A stretch of DNA of 64,000 nt from positions 1-64,000 of IMG/VR virus record IMGVR_UViG_3300049719_000158; one strand, written 5' to 3'. The notes beneath the pieces are model-generated. The model worked only from the letters and a program-made list of their open reading frames with translations, was not told the origin of the DNA and did not search any database. Made by a program: the position numbers and the translations under genes. The stretch comes from a virus. The stretch's first letter is position 1. Every line of letters begins with the position of its first letter. Below, in pieces: positions 14,899 to 22,739 of this stretch.

Positions 14899-15065
14899 TC
14901 AGGTTCCGTGTCGAGTTCTTGTTCAGCGTTAGTGCCGTATCCAAGATGTTTTTCAGCATCAAAATTTGGTTTTTCTGAGTGAAAACGACAGTTATAACAG
15001 TGTTTTGAGTCGTACAATGGGCATCGCCACGTGCAGTCGCAGCATGATTTACGTGTGTTTTGCAT
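14883..15065 (-). CDS. Small zinc-finger-like protein, 60 aa
   Basis: It starts at ATG 15065, two bases after the upstream stop. Two CxxC-type pairs (CCDCTWRC; HCYNCRFH) suggest one zinc site, followed by an acidic tail. A longer frame upstream is only a shadow of the next gene. Confidence 0.6.
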   Translation of the reverse strand: MQNTRKSCCDCTWRCPLYDSKHCYNCRFHSEKPNFDAEKHLGYGTNAEQELDTEPECEQK

Positions 15066-15066
15066 G

Positions 15067-15261
15067 TCAATTCGCCGCATCTGCCATCGACGGCAGTTTT
15101 GAGAAGATGACGAGCGTTTCACGTCCTGGGTTCTTTGCAAAGATTTCATTGATCTTTTCCTTGTCGAGAGCAATGATCGTTCCATTTTTGACAGTGCACG
15201 TCGCGACGCCCTGAAGTTTCGCAATGTTCATGAGGTAATTGATTTTGTCATCGTCGTTCAT
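15067..15261 (-). CDS. Hypothetical protein, 64 aa
   Basis: The frame MNDDDKINYLMNIAKLQGVA... starts in an ATGA overlap with the upstream stop. It is a small alpha/beta protein of unknown role. Confidence 0.65.
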   Translation of the reverse strand: MNDDDKINYLMNIAKLQGVATCTVKNGTIIALDKEKINEIFAKNPGRETLVIFSKLPSMADAAN

Positions 15262-15551
15262 TTTGATTCACTTTCGTACTTATTTTCCGGACTCCACGTC
15301 CAAAAAGTCCACTCACCGTTTACAAGAACTGGTCTGTGTTCACAGTTGTGATCGTCACATGGATTACATCCTGCATTCACGCAGCACTCATAGTGATAAC
15401 ACGTGTCGCACACCCAACGACCGTCAACACACTGTGTGTGTAACACATGACTTCGAGCGTATATTTTTGTTGGTTCATCATCACCGTGGTGACAAAACAA
15501 CTCTTCAATGCCCGTCTGACACATGTGACAGGAACAAAAATCACAATACAT
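15258..15551 (-). CDS. Cys/His-rich zinc-binding protein, 97 aa
   Basis: There are many Cys and His in knuckle-like pairs (CDFCSCHMC; CDTCYHYECC; CDDHNCEH), so it probably binds two or more zinc ions. TATATT lies 9 nt upstream of the start but without a matching -35. Function unknown. Confidence 0.65.
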   Translation of the reverse strand: MYCDFCSCHMCQTGIEELFCHHGDDEPTKIYARSHVLHTQCVDGRWVCDTCYHYECCVNAGCNPCDDHNCEHRPVLVNGEWTFWTWSPENKYESESK

Positions 15552-15584
15552 TATGTGAAGAATATAAACAATTTATGAAGTGAA

Positions 15585-16118
15585 TTACAAATTCAAGTCA
15601 CTCATCATATTTTTAAAATAAGTGCTAAACGGGCTTGTTTCAGGATTTAGCAACGTTGATTTATCGACCCACTTGACATCGCCCTCATCACTGGGCGTTA
15701 TCTCACCTTCGACCTTACACGCAAAGCACGCCACTGTGAATGCATCATTTTTGTCAATGTAGATCTGGTTGCAAGACAACACCATGAGGCCCGTTTCTTC
15801 AAAACACTCTCGTGCTGCGGCTTTAGAAAATGGTTCACATCGCTCGCAATGCCCGCCAGGCAGCCCCCAAGAATTTACTCCCACGCCCCTGCTCACCGCA
15901 AGTATCTTGCCATCTTTTCGTCTAATGAAACATATTGCGGCACGATTTTTGCTGTCCCAATCATTGTCGCGCTCTTCGTCGCTAAAGATGTTTTGTCCAC
16001 GCTCGGGAGATAGTTCAACGTCATAGCGAAGATTGTGGGGACTATCGAAATAACGTAATCCACCCGTTCCAAATCCGTCAAGGACTTCCCATAAATATTG
16101 TCGAAGCAAGCGTTTCAT
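15585..16118 (-). CDS. Nudix hydrolase with capsid-targeting-like N-terminus
   Basis: A 177-aa protein. Residues 60-175 form a Nudix domain: GLPGGHCERCEPFSKAA then RECFEETGL gives the GX5EX7REUXEE signature near 90-115. It would hydrolyse a nucleoside diphosphate linked to another moiety (damaged nucleotide, sugar nucleotide, NAD or RNA cap). The N-terminus MKRLLRQYLWEVLDG resembles the shared capsid-targeting-like peptide with an LWE site, so it may be packaged. CATAAT sits exactly 6 nt before the ATG, but no -35 match is seen. Confidence 0.85.
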   Translation of the reverse strand: MKRLLRQYLWEVLDGFGTGGLRYFDSPHNLRYDVELSPERGQNIFSDEERDNDWDSKNRAAICFIRRKDGKILAVSRGVGVNSWGLPGGHCERCEPFSKAAARECFEETGLMVLSCNQIYIDKNDAFTVACFACKVEGEITPSDEGDVKWVDKSTLLNPETSPFSTYFKNMMSDLNL

Positions 16119-16314
16119 GACTTAATTATGTATGTCCCAATGGACAACGTGGTGTTAAAGGATGTAAACATTCTGACAAAAGCTGTGACGTTACATCAAA
16201 AAGATTTAGGCTCTTCGTAGATTAGCAAAACGAATATGTAATCAATTGTTGATAAAAAATTTTATTGTCACTGCAAACATACAAGTATTTTCTAATATAG
16301 ATTATGAACAAGAA
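16119..16314. other. Intergenic region with NUMOD3-like relic
   Basis: On the plus strand, 16140-16205 reads NGQRGVKGCKHSDKSCDVTS without a start or ribosome site, similar to a NUMOD3 repeat. It may be a remnant of a homing endonuclease. Confidence 0.3.
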
Positions 16315-16521
16315 TTACTTCTTAAACACTTGCCAACATAACATTCCTATACTAAGAACGAAAGGCATAACCCAACGCTTCCAACTTGTCATATTTTCAT
16401 GTTCTTTGGTGTGAGTTATACGCCAATCGTTTAAAATAGCAATTGAAACAGTCATTGACGTCGTTAATTCATCAACTTTTTCCACAAGATGGTCCAGTTT
16501 GTCATCAATTGAGCGTGTCAT
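16315..16521 (-). CDS. Holin-like small membrane protein, 68 aa
   Basis: A charged N-terminal coiled-coil segment (MTRSIDDKLDHLVEKVDEL) is followed by one transmembrane helix (WVMPFVLSIGMLCWQVF) and a Lys-Lys tail. This topology recalls XhlA-type holin partners. It lies next to a putative peptidoglycan hydrolase, which supports a lysis role, but this is inference. Confidence 0.5.
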   Translation of the reverse strand: MTRSIDDKLDHLVEKVDELTTSMTVSIAILNDWRITHTKEHENMTSWKRWVMPFVLSIGMLCWQVFKK

Positions 16522-16581
16522 TGTTTCACCTATACGTCGCGTGTCATTTAAGTTCCCTCTTTGATAATTAGGAAATTCACG

Positions 16582-17148
16582 TCAAAATACGGGTAAATTG
16601 ATCATGTTTGTGTCAAAAAATCCGATCAAATTTCTTCCATTGTCAAACATCGGGCCCAACGTTCGCTTGCCCATTGAACACTCAGTGCCATCGTTTTTGC
16701 CGCCCTCGGCAGTCGTCCACGTATTATTTCCCATGTCTTCAACGAATATTCCAACGTGGCAATTATCAGGGCTTGCTTTGCTTTGAACGAAAAATATTGC
16801 TCCTGGTGCAGGCTGCGTTGTGTCAGGTGTCCTGTACTTTGTCCACGACGGGTGAGAAAATCCAAAAGGCACCCAACCTTCAAGTAAAGTCTTGTTATTC
16901 TTTGCAGGATTTACTTTACATCCGCAATAGTACAATACAGCTCTCACGAATATGCCACAACTTGTGTGAATGCCTGATAGATCAACGCTGTCATCGCCGC
17001 ACGAAATGAATTGCTTGTAGTAATCGTGCTGTAGCTTATTGCTCATTGGTCCACGAGACAACACTTCCTGAGCACAGCGAGATACACGTTCGTTTGTAGG
17101 TTCGCCTTGTTTATTTTGAAAGAAAAAATAGTAGTTGTAATCAATCAC
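16582..17148 (-). CDS. NlpC/P60- or CHAP-like cysteine hydrolase, possible endolysin
   Basis: A 188-aa product with GTG start. HTSCGIFVRAVLYYCG has a Cys at the start of a helix and CHVGIFVEDM supplies a His strand, the usual Cys-His arrangement of papain-like peptidoglycan amidases or peptidases. No signal peptide is present, so a holin would be needed. CATAAT lies 6 nt from the GTG, as for the Nudix gene. The neighbouring holin-like gene fits a lysis pair. Confidence 0.5.
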   Translation of the reverse strand: MIDYNYYFFFQNKQGEPTNERVSRCAQEVLSRGPMSNKLQHDYYKQFISCGDDSVDLSGIHTSCGIFVRAVLYYCGCKVNPAKNNKTLLEGWVPFGFSHPSWTKYRTPDTTQPAPGAIFFVQSKASPDNCHVGIFVEDMGNNTWTTAEGGKNDGTECSMGKRTLGPMFDNGRNLIGFFDTNMINLPVF

Positions 17149-17151
17149 ATA

Positions 17152-17388
17152 TTAATTATGTTTACAAACGTAAAACGAAATGAACATATTTGGAGATGTC
17201 ACAAATACGTCGTATTCGTCTTGTGTCATTCCTAAGAATTCGTGAAGTTTTATGTTCGTATTTTCATGATGCCAATAATCAATTGCGTCATCGATTTCTT
17301 CGTAAATATCATCAACGTTTCCAAATATGAAACGTTCCATCACAGGTACGTGATATTTTTTGGGAGTTATTTTGTAATAATTTTTCAT
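17152..17388 (-). CDS. Hypothetical acidic protein, 78 aa
   Basis: It starts in an ATGA overlap with the exonuclease stop (MKNYYKITPKKYHVPV). The DDIYEEIDDAIDYWH helix is acidic. Function unknown. Confidence 0.6.
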   Translation of the reverse strand: MKNYYKITPKKYHVPVMERFIFGNVDDIYEEIDDAIDYWHHENTNIKLHEFLGMTQDEYDVFVTSPNMFISFYVCKHN

Positions 17389-18281
17389 TCTGCGTTCCAC
17401 AAAGTGTCAAATGTTTTTGTAAACTTCTCCCAGTACGATGATTTCAACATCGACTTGAATTCGAACCCTTCAAACTTTGTTGCGACTACTTCCCAATTTC
17501 GTTCAGGATTTGAACTCGTAACTTTCATGACGTCGCTCTCGTCGAATTCGTAGAACTTGATGAGCTGCAAGTTTTTCTTCAAACGTTCCTTCGCAGCTTC
17601 ACCGTATTTTTCTTCAACATTGCGAAGCAAAACGATCGGGAGAGGAATTTGTTTCTTTGAAGACGTTGAAATCGCGACGCACTCATCAATAAGTTTTTTT
17701 GCTGTAACAGGTCCAACGTCTTCAATTCCTTCAACGTTGTCGCTATCATCGCCAGTTAGCGACTTCACAAGCAAGTAGTGATCAATGTTTTCAACGAACG
17801 ACTTCTGGACGGGATTGTACAATCGAACGTTTAGGAACGTATTCAAAAGTTGAATAAAATCTGTGTCTGTGCTTATGACTATGAAGTTAACCGAACGTGA
17901 TGCACGATTAACTACGTTAAAAATTAAGTCGTCTGCCTCGACGTGTGGATGTCGCATCACTGAGACAGGAAAATACTTGCTCAACAAGTCAATGATTTCA
18001 TCGCACTGTACATAAAACTTCTTACGCTTCTCAATCTCTATGGGATCAGAAGTCTTGCGATTTGCTTTGTACTCGCTATCAATTTCGACACGTCGTTGTT
18101 CGTGACCTTCAAGCGTAAAAATGATACGTTGAGGATTGAACTTTTCGATCAGTGACTTGAGAGATCGAAACAAGTTAAACGTGCATGCATGGTCTCCCAA
18201 TTGAAATCCGCTTCGAGCGCGATGCAACATATTTTGACCATCAAAGATGAGTGTCAATGGATAATTGTCATTTTGTGTCAT
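17385..18281 (-). CDS. 5'-3' exonuclease / flap endonuclease (T4 RNase H type)
   Basis: A 298-aa FEN-superfamily nuclease. LIFDGQNMLHRAR holds the first metal Asp, VEADDLIFNVV the central acidic pair and ISTDTDFIQLL another pair. SLTGDDSDNVEGIEDVGPVTA gives the last acidic cluster and a helix-hairpin-helix. It removes RNA primers and 5' flaps during lagging-strand synthesis. The start is set at ATG 18281 because TATAAT lies exactly 6 nt upstream; an in-frame TTG further upstream would lie in the promoter. Confidence 0.88.
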   Translation of the reverse strand: MTQNDNYPLTLIFDGQNMLHRARSGFQLGDHACTFNLFRSLKSLIEKFNPQRIIFTLEGHEQRRVEIDSEYKANRKTSDPIEIEKRKKFYVQCDEIIDLLSKYFPVSVMRHPHVEADDLIFNVVNRASRSVNFIVISTDTDFIQLLNTFLNVRLYNPVQKSFVENIDHYLLVKSLTGDDSDNVEGIEDVGPVTAKKLIDECVAISTSSKKQIPLPIVLLRNVEEKYGEAAKERLKKNLQLIKFYEFDESDVMKVTSSNPERNWEVVATKFEGFEFKSMLKSSYWEKFTKTFDTLWNAE

Positions 18282-18287
18282 GTGAAA

Positions 18288-18317
18288 ATTATAATCTATT
18301 TTGACACACAATTACAA
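18288..18317 (-). promoter_or_regulatory. Leaderless-type promoter of the exonuclease
   Basis: TTGTAA (18312-18317), 18-nt spacer, perfect TATAAT (18288-18293), 6 nt, ATG 18281. It overlaps the end of the upstream transporter gene. Confidence 0.65.
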
Positions 18318-18734
18318 TGCTATGAATACTGTTCCCAAAATTATTGACAACATTCCGATCACCTTCATCAATGTTATCGTCTCATGTAAAAACATGTAAC
18401 AAAAAAGAAACGTCAACATGGGATAACAAGAAGTTAAAGAAACAGCTACGTTAACTGGCACGGTGACCATTGCTTTGTTCAAAGCAAGTTGCGCAATCAT
18501 GTTGACCGCGTATGCTCCGGCTGCCCACCAAAATGCATTCAATGAAAAGTTTAATTGAACGTGATTTTTTACAGCAATAAAATACAATGTAGGTAAAAAG
18601 AATGCACCGCTGACACCGACCAATAGCGTAACTGCGATCGGAGACGACGCGATCAGTGCACGCTTCATCGCGATTGGCCAAAATGCCCACGAAATTGTTG
18701 TCGCCACTATCATTCCTACATCTATCAACTTCAT
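18312..18734 (-). CDS. EamA/DMT-like half transporter, 140 aa
   Basis: Four to five hydrophobic helices cover most of the protein (WAFWPIAMKRAL; VTLLVGVSGAFFLPTLYF; VAVSLTSCYPMLTFLFCYMFLHE; IGMLSIILGTVFIAL). The C-terminal pattern P-x-LTxLxxxxxLxExxTxxxxxGxxLIxxG is typical of EamA (drug/metabolite) transporters. At about half the usual 10-TM size it would have to dimerise, like SMR/EmrE or ArnE-type proteins. The substrate is unknown. Confidence 0.7.
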   Translation of the reverse strand: MKLIDVGMIVATTISWAFWPIAMKRALIASSPIAVTLLVGVSGAFFLPTLYFIAVKNHVQLNFSLNAFWWAAGAYAVNMIAQLALNKAMVTVPVNVAVSLTSCYPMLTFLFCYMFLHETITLMKVIGMLSIILGTVFIAL

Positions 18735-18738
18735 GTTA

Positions 18739-19146
18739 CTAACCCATTCTTACTCGTGCTTTTGTGCCATCTTCAAGAGTTATCATTTGACACCCATCTT
18801 CACCCAACGTGCGATTTGTTGGACCTCGTGGAAGAGTGGGAGGTGTTTGAGGTGTTTCAACTTGCGCTTGCAAATACCATTCCTTGGCATTCTTCTGTGC
18901 GTCGTCAATGATCGCGTTTATCGCTCCTGTTGCCCTCTCGATCAGTGTCTTCTTTGCTGACTTTGCGTCGTCAAAGAATTCAGTTCCAATGTCAGTCAAG
19001 GGAACGGGAGCGTTATTCTTGTACTGAACAAGGTACGCAACGTCAGACCCGCTCAGCGTCTTTTTGACAATTTCTTCAACGACGAGCACGGGTTGAACTG
19101 TGTTTCCCTTGACGACGTATATCGTTTGTCCCAATTTGTATGTCAT
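18739..19146 (-). CDS. Hypothetical protein, 135 aa
   Basis: A beta-rich N-terminal half (GQTIYVVKGNTVQPVLVVEEI) is followed by an Ala-rich helix and a Pro-rich linker with a small C-terminal strand pair. No family recognised. The ATG overlaps the previous stop. Confidence 0.65.
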   Translation of the reverse strand: MTYKLGQTIYVVKGNTVQPVLVVEEIVKKTLSGSDVAYLVQYKNNAPVPLTDIGTEFFDDAKSAKKTLIERATGAINAIIDDAQKNAKEWYLQAQVETPQTPPTLPRGPTNRTLGEDGCQMITLEDGTKARVRMG

Positions 19147-19316
19147 AGTTTCATCCGCGGAGATAAATTTGATCCCAAAGACATCTTCTCTCTGTCAATC
19201 ATATTTGGTTCTTCAGCAACACCTGGCGGTGGCTCATTTGTTTCAGCTTCAATCACGTCACGTTCTTCGTCTGTTATTGCGTTCCAATAACGTTCTAGCG
19301 CGCCAACGTACTTCAT
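19143..19316 (-). CDS. Small protein, 57 aa, possibly truncated by an upstream TAA
   Basis: MKYVGALERYWNAITDEERD... ends in an ATGA overlap with the next gene. The same frame is open upstream to ATG 19370 (MSLFLARAEAN) except for TAA at 19335-19337, so the real gene may be longer and damaged. The helical start resembles small conserved phage proteins. Confidence 0.5.
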   Translation of the reverse strand: MKYVGALERYWNAITDEERDVIEAETNEPPPGVAEEPNMIDREKMSLGSNLSPRMKL

Positions 19317-19391
19317 CTCTTCTTTTGCGAAAGATTAGTTCGCTTCTGCACGAGCTAAAAATAGCGACATTTTTGTAATAAGCCAATCATG

Positions 19392-19604
19392 TCACTTATC
19401 CTGCAAACGGATTATCTTTTTTATCAAAAGAACAAATATACGTATCAAAAGGAATGTGATAAATAGCGGCCAAAATATGCAGCGCGCACAAATTATTGGT
19501 GATTTTAAGTAATAAAACGTATCGTCCTCGAGAATATCTCCTGTAATAAAAGCGGCCGCTAATGCGACGATGCAAATCGCTAGCCAAACGAATAATAATG
19601 TCAT
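19392..19604 (-). CDS. Small inner-membrane protein, 70 aa
   Basis: Two strong transmembrane helices (LLFVWLAICIVALAAAFI; IFWPLFITFLLIRIFVLLI) flank an acidic loop; the C-terminus is basic. The ATG overlaps the previous stop. Function unknown; a holin or membrane-modifying peptide is possible. Confidence 0.65.
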   Translation of the reverse strand: MTLLFVWLAICIVALAAAFITGDILEDDTFYYLKSPIICARCIFWPLFITFLLIRIFVLLIKKIIRLQDK

Positions 19605-20017
19605 GTCTCTTCACTTTCGTGTTCACACTCGCAGCATTCGCACTCACCCTGACACGCTTCTGAAAAAGCATTTTCACACTCAGGTTCAGGTCCATCGCCT
19701 TCGTACTGCGGGTCTGCCTGAAGCTCAAACACGCCCAATGTCGCAGGAGCAGAAATCGACACAATGTAGTCAGGTACAACGTCACCCACGGGCACGTCAG
19801 CTTCAATGCACAGCCTCACGATCTTGTTCCAAAGCACCTGTTCGACCATCGAACGATTTCCAACCTTTGCGAGCGCCTGGCTGATCGTCTCGCGCATGTC
19901 AGAGGGTAACATGACACTCATGACGTCGCGCAAGTGCAAAAGCTGATACCGAGTGAGCTGCAATGCGAACACGTCGTTAGTCTTTGAGATAAATTCTTCT
20001 TCAGTCGGCATGGTCAT
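19601..20017 (-). CDS. Hypothetical protein with Cys-rich acidic tail, about 138 aa
   Basis: AAAGGAAAA precedes the start; the ATG at 20017 (MTMPTEEE) is chosen over 20029 because the latter lies on the ribosome site. The body is helical. The tail (CQGECECCECEHE) has clustered Cys that may bind metal. Confidence 0.6.
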   Translation of the reverse strand: MTMPTEEEFISKTNDVFALQLTRYQLLHLRDVMSVMLPSDMRETISQALAKVGNRSMVEQVLWNKIVRLCIEADVPVGDVVPDYIVSISAPATLGVFELQADPQYEGDGPEPECENAFSEACQGECECCECEHESEET

Positions 20018-20025
20018 TTTTCCTT

Positions 20026-20223
20026 TCATTGAATGCGTAAAATGTTGTTTTGCGTTTCAAGGGCATCCGGGTGAGCTTTCTTCAACCTTTCGAGCAAGTG
20101 TCCAATGATAACCTACTCGACAATCGAAGGAAGTTGCTCACCATTCCTGACAATGGCTTGTGCGTACTCTTGATTTGCTAAAGCGAAAGCTGCACGAAAC
20201 GTGCCAGTATCCGGATGTTTCAT
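20026..20223 (-). pseudogene. Small protein interrupted by TAG
   Basis: The ATG at 20223 follows the DsbA-like gene and the last TGA overlaps the next gene's first ATG. The frame MKHPDTGTFRAAFALANQEY... is broken by TAG at 20113-20115 and resumes VIIGHLLERLKKAHPDALE. A Trp codon changed to TAG would explain it. Confidence 0.5.
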
Positions 20224-20226
20224 TTT

Positions 20227-20508
20227 TCACACCGTAGTTAAGGCCTCTATGAACAAGTCAAAGCAATCACGATGTTCAACTTCGCTCTGAATTTTAGTGA
20301 CTTTAAGCGCCGCATTCAAAGTGCGAATATCAAGTTTGTCAGCGTACTCTTCGACTAATGCCTTGCGATCGTCTTTGAGCGTTGAAATCTCATTTTCAAT
20401 GTTCTGCATGCGATCCATGAATTCCTTCACGGTTGCACGTAATGCATTGATTTCATCAGGTTGAAGTTGACCAATATCTACTGTTTGTTTCTTACTACGT
20501 TTTGCCAT
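20227..20508 (-). CDS. DsbA-like / DUF2312-like DNA-binding protein, 93 aa
   Basis: A predicted coiled-coil helix (FMDRMQNIENEISTLKDDRK) is followed by DKLDIRTLNAALKV and an acidic end. The order matches T4 DsbA, a double-stranded DNA-binding protein acting at late promoters, and GapR-type proteins. A nucleoid- or transcription-related role is inferred. TAATAT lies 6 nt before the ATG without a -35 match. Confidence 0.5.
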   Translation of the reverse strand: MAKRSKKQTVDIGQLQPDEINALRATVKEFMDRMQNIENEISTLKDDRKALVEEYADKLDIRTLNAALKVTKIQSEVEHRDCFDLFIEALTTV

Positions 20509-20556
20509 GTTTGAATATTATCAAACACAACGTCAGGTGTATAAACTAATTCATAA

Positions 20557-21156
20557 CTACAATCCATACCCATAATCTAAAAGTCTTAGCTCACCATCCG
20601 CATTAGTCCCCCGCTGCTCTGCAATGCAAAATTCAGCAGGGTCAAGTACGGCGCCTTCAAACCTTCGCAAGAGCTCAATGAACGCATTGTGGTTGTTTTC
20701 GTCCTCAATGACGTTGTACGCTTCGTCTTCAAAGAAGCCTGTGATCTTTTTGAGCTGTCGTTCGTTCTTGATGGGTTTCACGAGCTTCGACACGAGCCAC
20801 GTACAGTGTTCACCGGTTGCGTATTTAAAAATCTTCGTGATGGGCAAGTGTTTCAACTTTTCGAACTGTTCAACCTCAAACTTGTTCTGATTAATTCCTC
20901 TGCTATTACGAGCAATTTTTAACACCTTTTTGCTCGTTAAAACGAGAGCTTCACGTGAAGAAGCATCGCCAATTTGTTGCAAACGTTCTTCGGCATAGTG
21001 ACGTGCTTGAACGATGTCGCCCGGTTGATCAGAGAACTCGTCCGGAGAGCTTGCAAGTCGCTCAAACTCTTGCATGTTGAACTTTTTGTCGTAAGCTTGA
21101 CGAATTCGCTCACGTATTAATCGACGCAGTCTTAGTTCATTGAAAGGGTGAGACAT
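20557..21156 (-). CDS. Kinase-fold-like protein, paralog 2, capsid-targeting-like N-terminus
   Basis: A 199-aa paralog of the proteins at 11936 and 37115. The N-terminus FNELRLRRLIRERIRQAYDK carries IRE, the presumed cleavage-type site. Then come VLKIARNSRG (candidate ATP-lysine), ITKIFKYATGEHCTWLVSKL (hinge-like) and NADGELRLLDYG (DFG-like). No HRD loop is seen. Possibly packaged and acting on host proteins after injection, as T4 Alt does, though Alt is an ADP-ribosyltransferase. It starts in a TAATG overlap. Confidence 0.6.
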   Translation of the reverse strand: MSHPFNELRLRRLIRERIRQAYDKKFNMQEFERLASSPDEFSDQPGDIVQARHYAEERLQQIGDASSREALVLTSKKVLKIARNSRGINQNKFEVEQFEKLKHLPITKIFKYATGEHCTWLVSKLVKPIKNERQLKKITGFFEDEAYNVIEDENNHNAFIELLRRFEGAVLDPAEFCIAEQRGTNADGELRLLDYGYGL

Positions 21157-22187
21157 TACAAACTTCTTACGCGTTGGATCACTTTATTATAATCGAGTAT
21201 GTACTGCGAGTTCTCCGGAACTCCTGCTTTCCTCGCTGACTGGACCTGACCCAACAAATTCTTCACGATGAACTGCTTTGAAGAAGCCTTCACTGCTTTC
21301 AATAACTGTTGTTCAGCTTGTTGCATGTCTTCTTGCGGAAGCGACTTTAACTTTGACAAATCAATTTTTCTACCCGTGATTCGCGACAGGTCATCTACGC
21401 TCTTTGCATCCGCGATGCCCTTTGCGGTGTTGTATGCTTGCGTGAGAGCGCCTTGCACGATCTTTTGCGCTGACTGCTGCGCTCGTTGCGTTTCAGGTGA
21501 GTCTAAGAATGCATTGACGAGCTTCTCTGATGAGAGAACTGACACAACATCCTTTTTTGGTTTTGCGTCGTCTTCATGTAATAGATCACCTGTGCGCAAC
21601 GAACTTTCGTAATTGTTGTACGAACTATCGTTTCCATTCGATTTTTTATCGGTGATGTGAAACACGTTCTTTATTTTTGAGAGAACGCCGTCTAATCTTC
21701 CGCCCGATAATATCGACGCTGCTTTCATCACTGACGCGGGAGCTTTTTGTAAAAAGTCTGCCGCAAAAAACATTTTTGGGCTATATAACATAGCTAAAAA
21801 TTGCACGTCTGAGTCCATCAGACTGTTCCATGTAGCATCGTACACGGGTTTGTACTGTTGTTTTAGCTTTTCAATTTGTCGTTGCTCAGCATCGAATATA
21901 TCTTTATAATCAGAAGACAACGAAGGTATAAGCGTTGAACCAATTGTTTCAAAAGCAGATTTTAATAAAGTTTGTGCTTTTACGCTTGTTTCTTGCGACT
22001 TTCCGGAAATTGTTTTTCCCACATCAAGGAACGGATCAAGAAATGTCTTTTTGAGTGCGTCTTGACTTGTGAGCGACATTCCAAATGGGCTATCGTTTGC
22101 TGCGAAATCGCCTAACGATCCCATGTCGTTTCCAACATCACCGTCTTCGGTTAGAATGAGTTTTACGTATTCTCGCAACAGTTTCAC
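21156..22187 (-). CDS. Candidate virion-internal protein, 343 aa
   Basis: The GTG at 22187 gives MKLLREYVKLILTEDG, a capsid-targeting-like start with the site LTE; the longer frame would run into tRNA-Pro. The remainder is helical and rich in Ser, Lys and Ala (SLTSQDALKKTFLDPFLDVG; TLLKSAFETIGSTLIP) without a recognised fold. It may be an internal or core protein of the head. Confidence 0.6.
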   Translation of the reverse strand: MKLLREYVKLILTEDGDVGNDMGSLGDFAANDSPFGMSLTSQDALKKTFLDPFLDVGKTISGKSQETSVKAQTLLKSAFETIGSTLIPSLSSDYKDIFDAEQRQIEKLKQQYKPVYDATWNSLMDSDVQFLAMLYSPKMFFAADFLQKAPASVMKAASILSGGRLDGVLSKIKNVFHITDKKSNGNDSSYNNYESSLRTGDLLHEDDAKPKKDVVSVLSSEKLVNAFLDSPETQRAQQSAQKIVQGALTQAYNTAKGIADAKSVDDLSRITGRKIDLSKLKSLPQEDMQQAEQQLLKAVKASSKQFIVKNLLGQVQSARKAGVPENSQYILDYNKVIQRVRSL

Positions 22188-22229
22188 GTTAATAACTATT
22201 CTTACAACACAAGTTTGTTTTTGAATTTG

Positions 22230-22303
22230 TCTGGATGACACGAATCGAACGTGCAATCCCCGCGCCCCAGACGCGGTGCTTTACCAAGTTGAGCCACACC
22301 CAG
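22230..22303 (-). tRNA. tRNA-Pro (anticodon TGG)
   Basis: Minus strand: CTGGGTG/CATCCAG acceptor stem, anticodon stem CCGCG/CGCGG with loop TCTGGGG, and T arm GCACG-TTCGATT-CGTGT. Position 33 is C instead of the near-universal U. CCA is not encoded. Confidence 0.88.
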
Positions 22304-22386
22304 GATTTTAATTATATTCTATTTCTCAATACTCACTGAACCCAGGACAATTTTGACAACCGTCAAGATCAAATTCACGACATCAA

Positions 22387-22739
22387 CTACACATGTGTGT
22401 GCCCAAATTTAAACGTTTTGCGTTCACCGTCTAGCGTCTCACCGAATTCTGTGATTGCTTCGTTGAGCTCGTCGAGTTCGTCTGACAACTTATCGAGCGC
22501 TGACGTGTCAAAGTCATTTTCTTCGTCGACTTCTAACATCCTATCGTATTTTTTACGCAATGCATGAGCTATTGTGATCAGTTCGTCGTTCCAACATTGT
22601 CTAAAACAAACTTGATCTCCCGACAGTATCAAATCGTACCCACACTTTCCGATATTATCTCAACATACACGTTGACGTTGTCAACTTTCCAGTAGTTGTT
22701 ATCAATTTTCAATGACAGTTCAACGTTCGAAATGTTCAT
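22387..22739 (-). pseudogene. Small acidic protein, frameshifted
   Basis: ATG 22739 overlaps the NADAR stop and encodes MNISNVELSLKIDNNYWKV...VEIISES. The frame then needs one extra base near 22635 (GTGGG) to continue as GYDLILSGDQVCFRQCWND...FKFGHTHV to 22387. Without the shift, only a 36-aa peptide and a TTG-started 81-aa frame exist. Confidence 0.5.

Noticed and set aside
14883-15224. 113-aa Arg/Ser-rich frame
   Set aside because: The first half is the antisense-frame shadow of the gene at 15067-15261; only the part from ATG 15065 is accepted.
6937-20223. Reassigned stop codon used throughout the genome
   Set aside because: All three stop codons interrupt frames, while TAA, TAG and TGA also end intact genes in tight ATGA/TAATG overlaps, so no single reassignment fits.
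22188-22256. N-terminal extension of the 343-aa internal-protein candidate
   Set aside because: It would run through tRNA-Pro, and the shorter GTG start restores the shared N-terminal motif.
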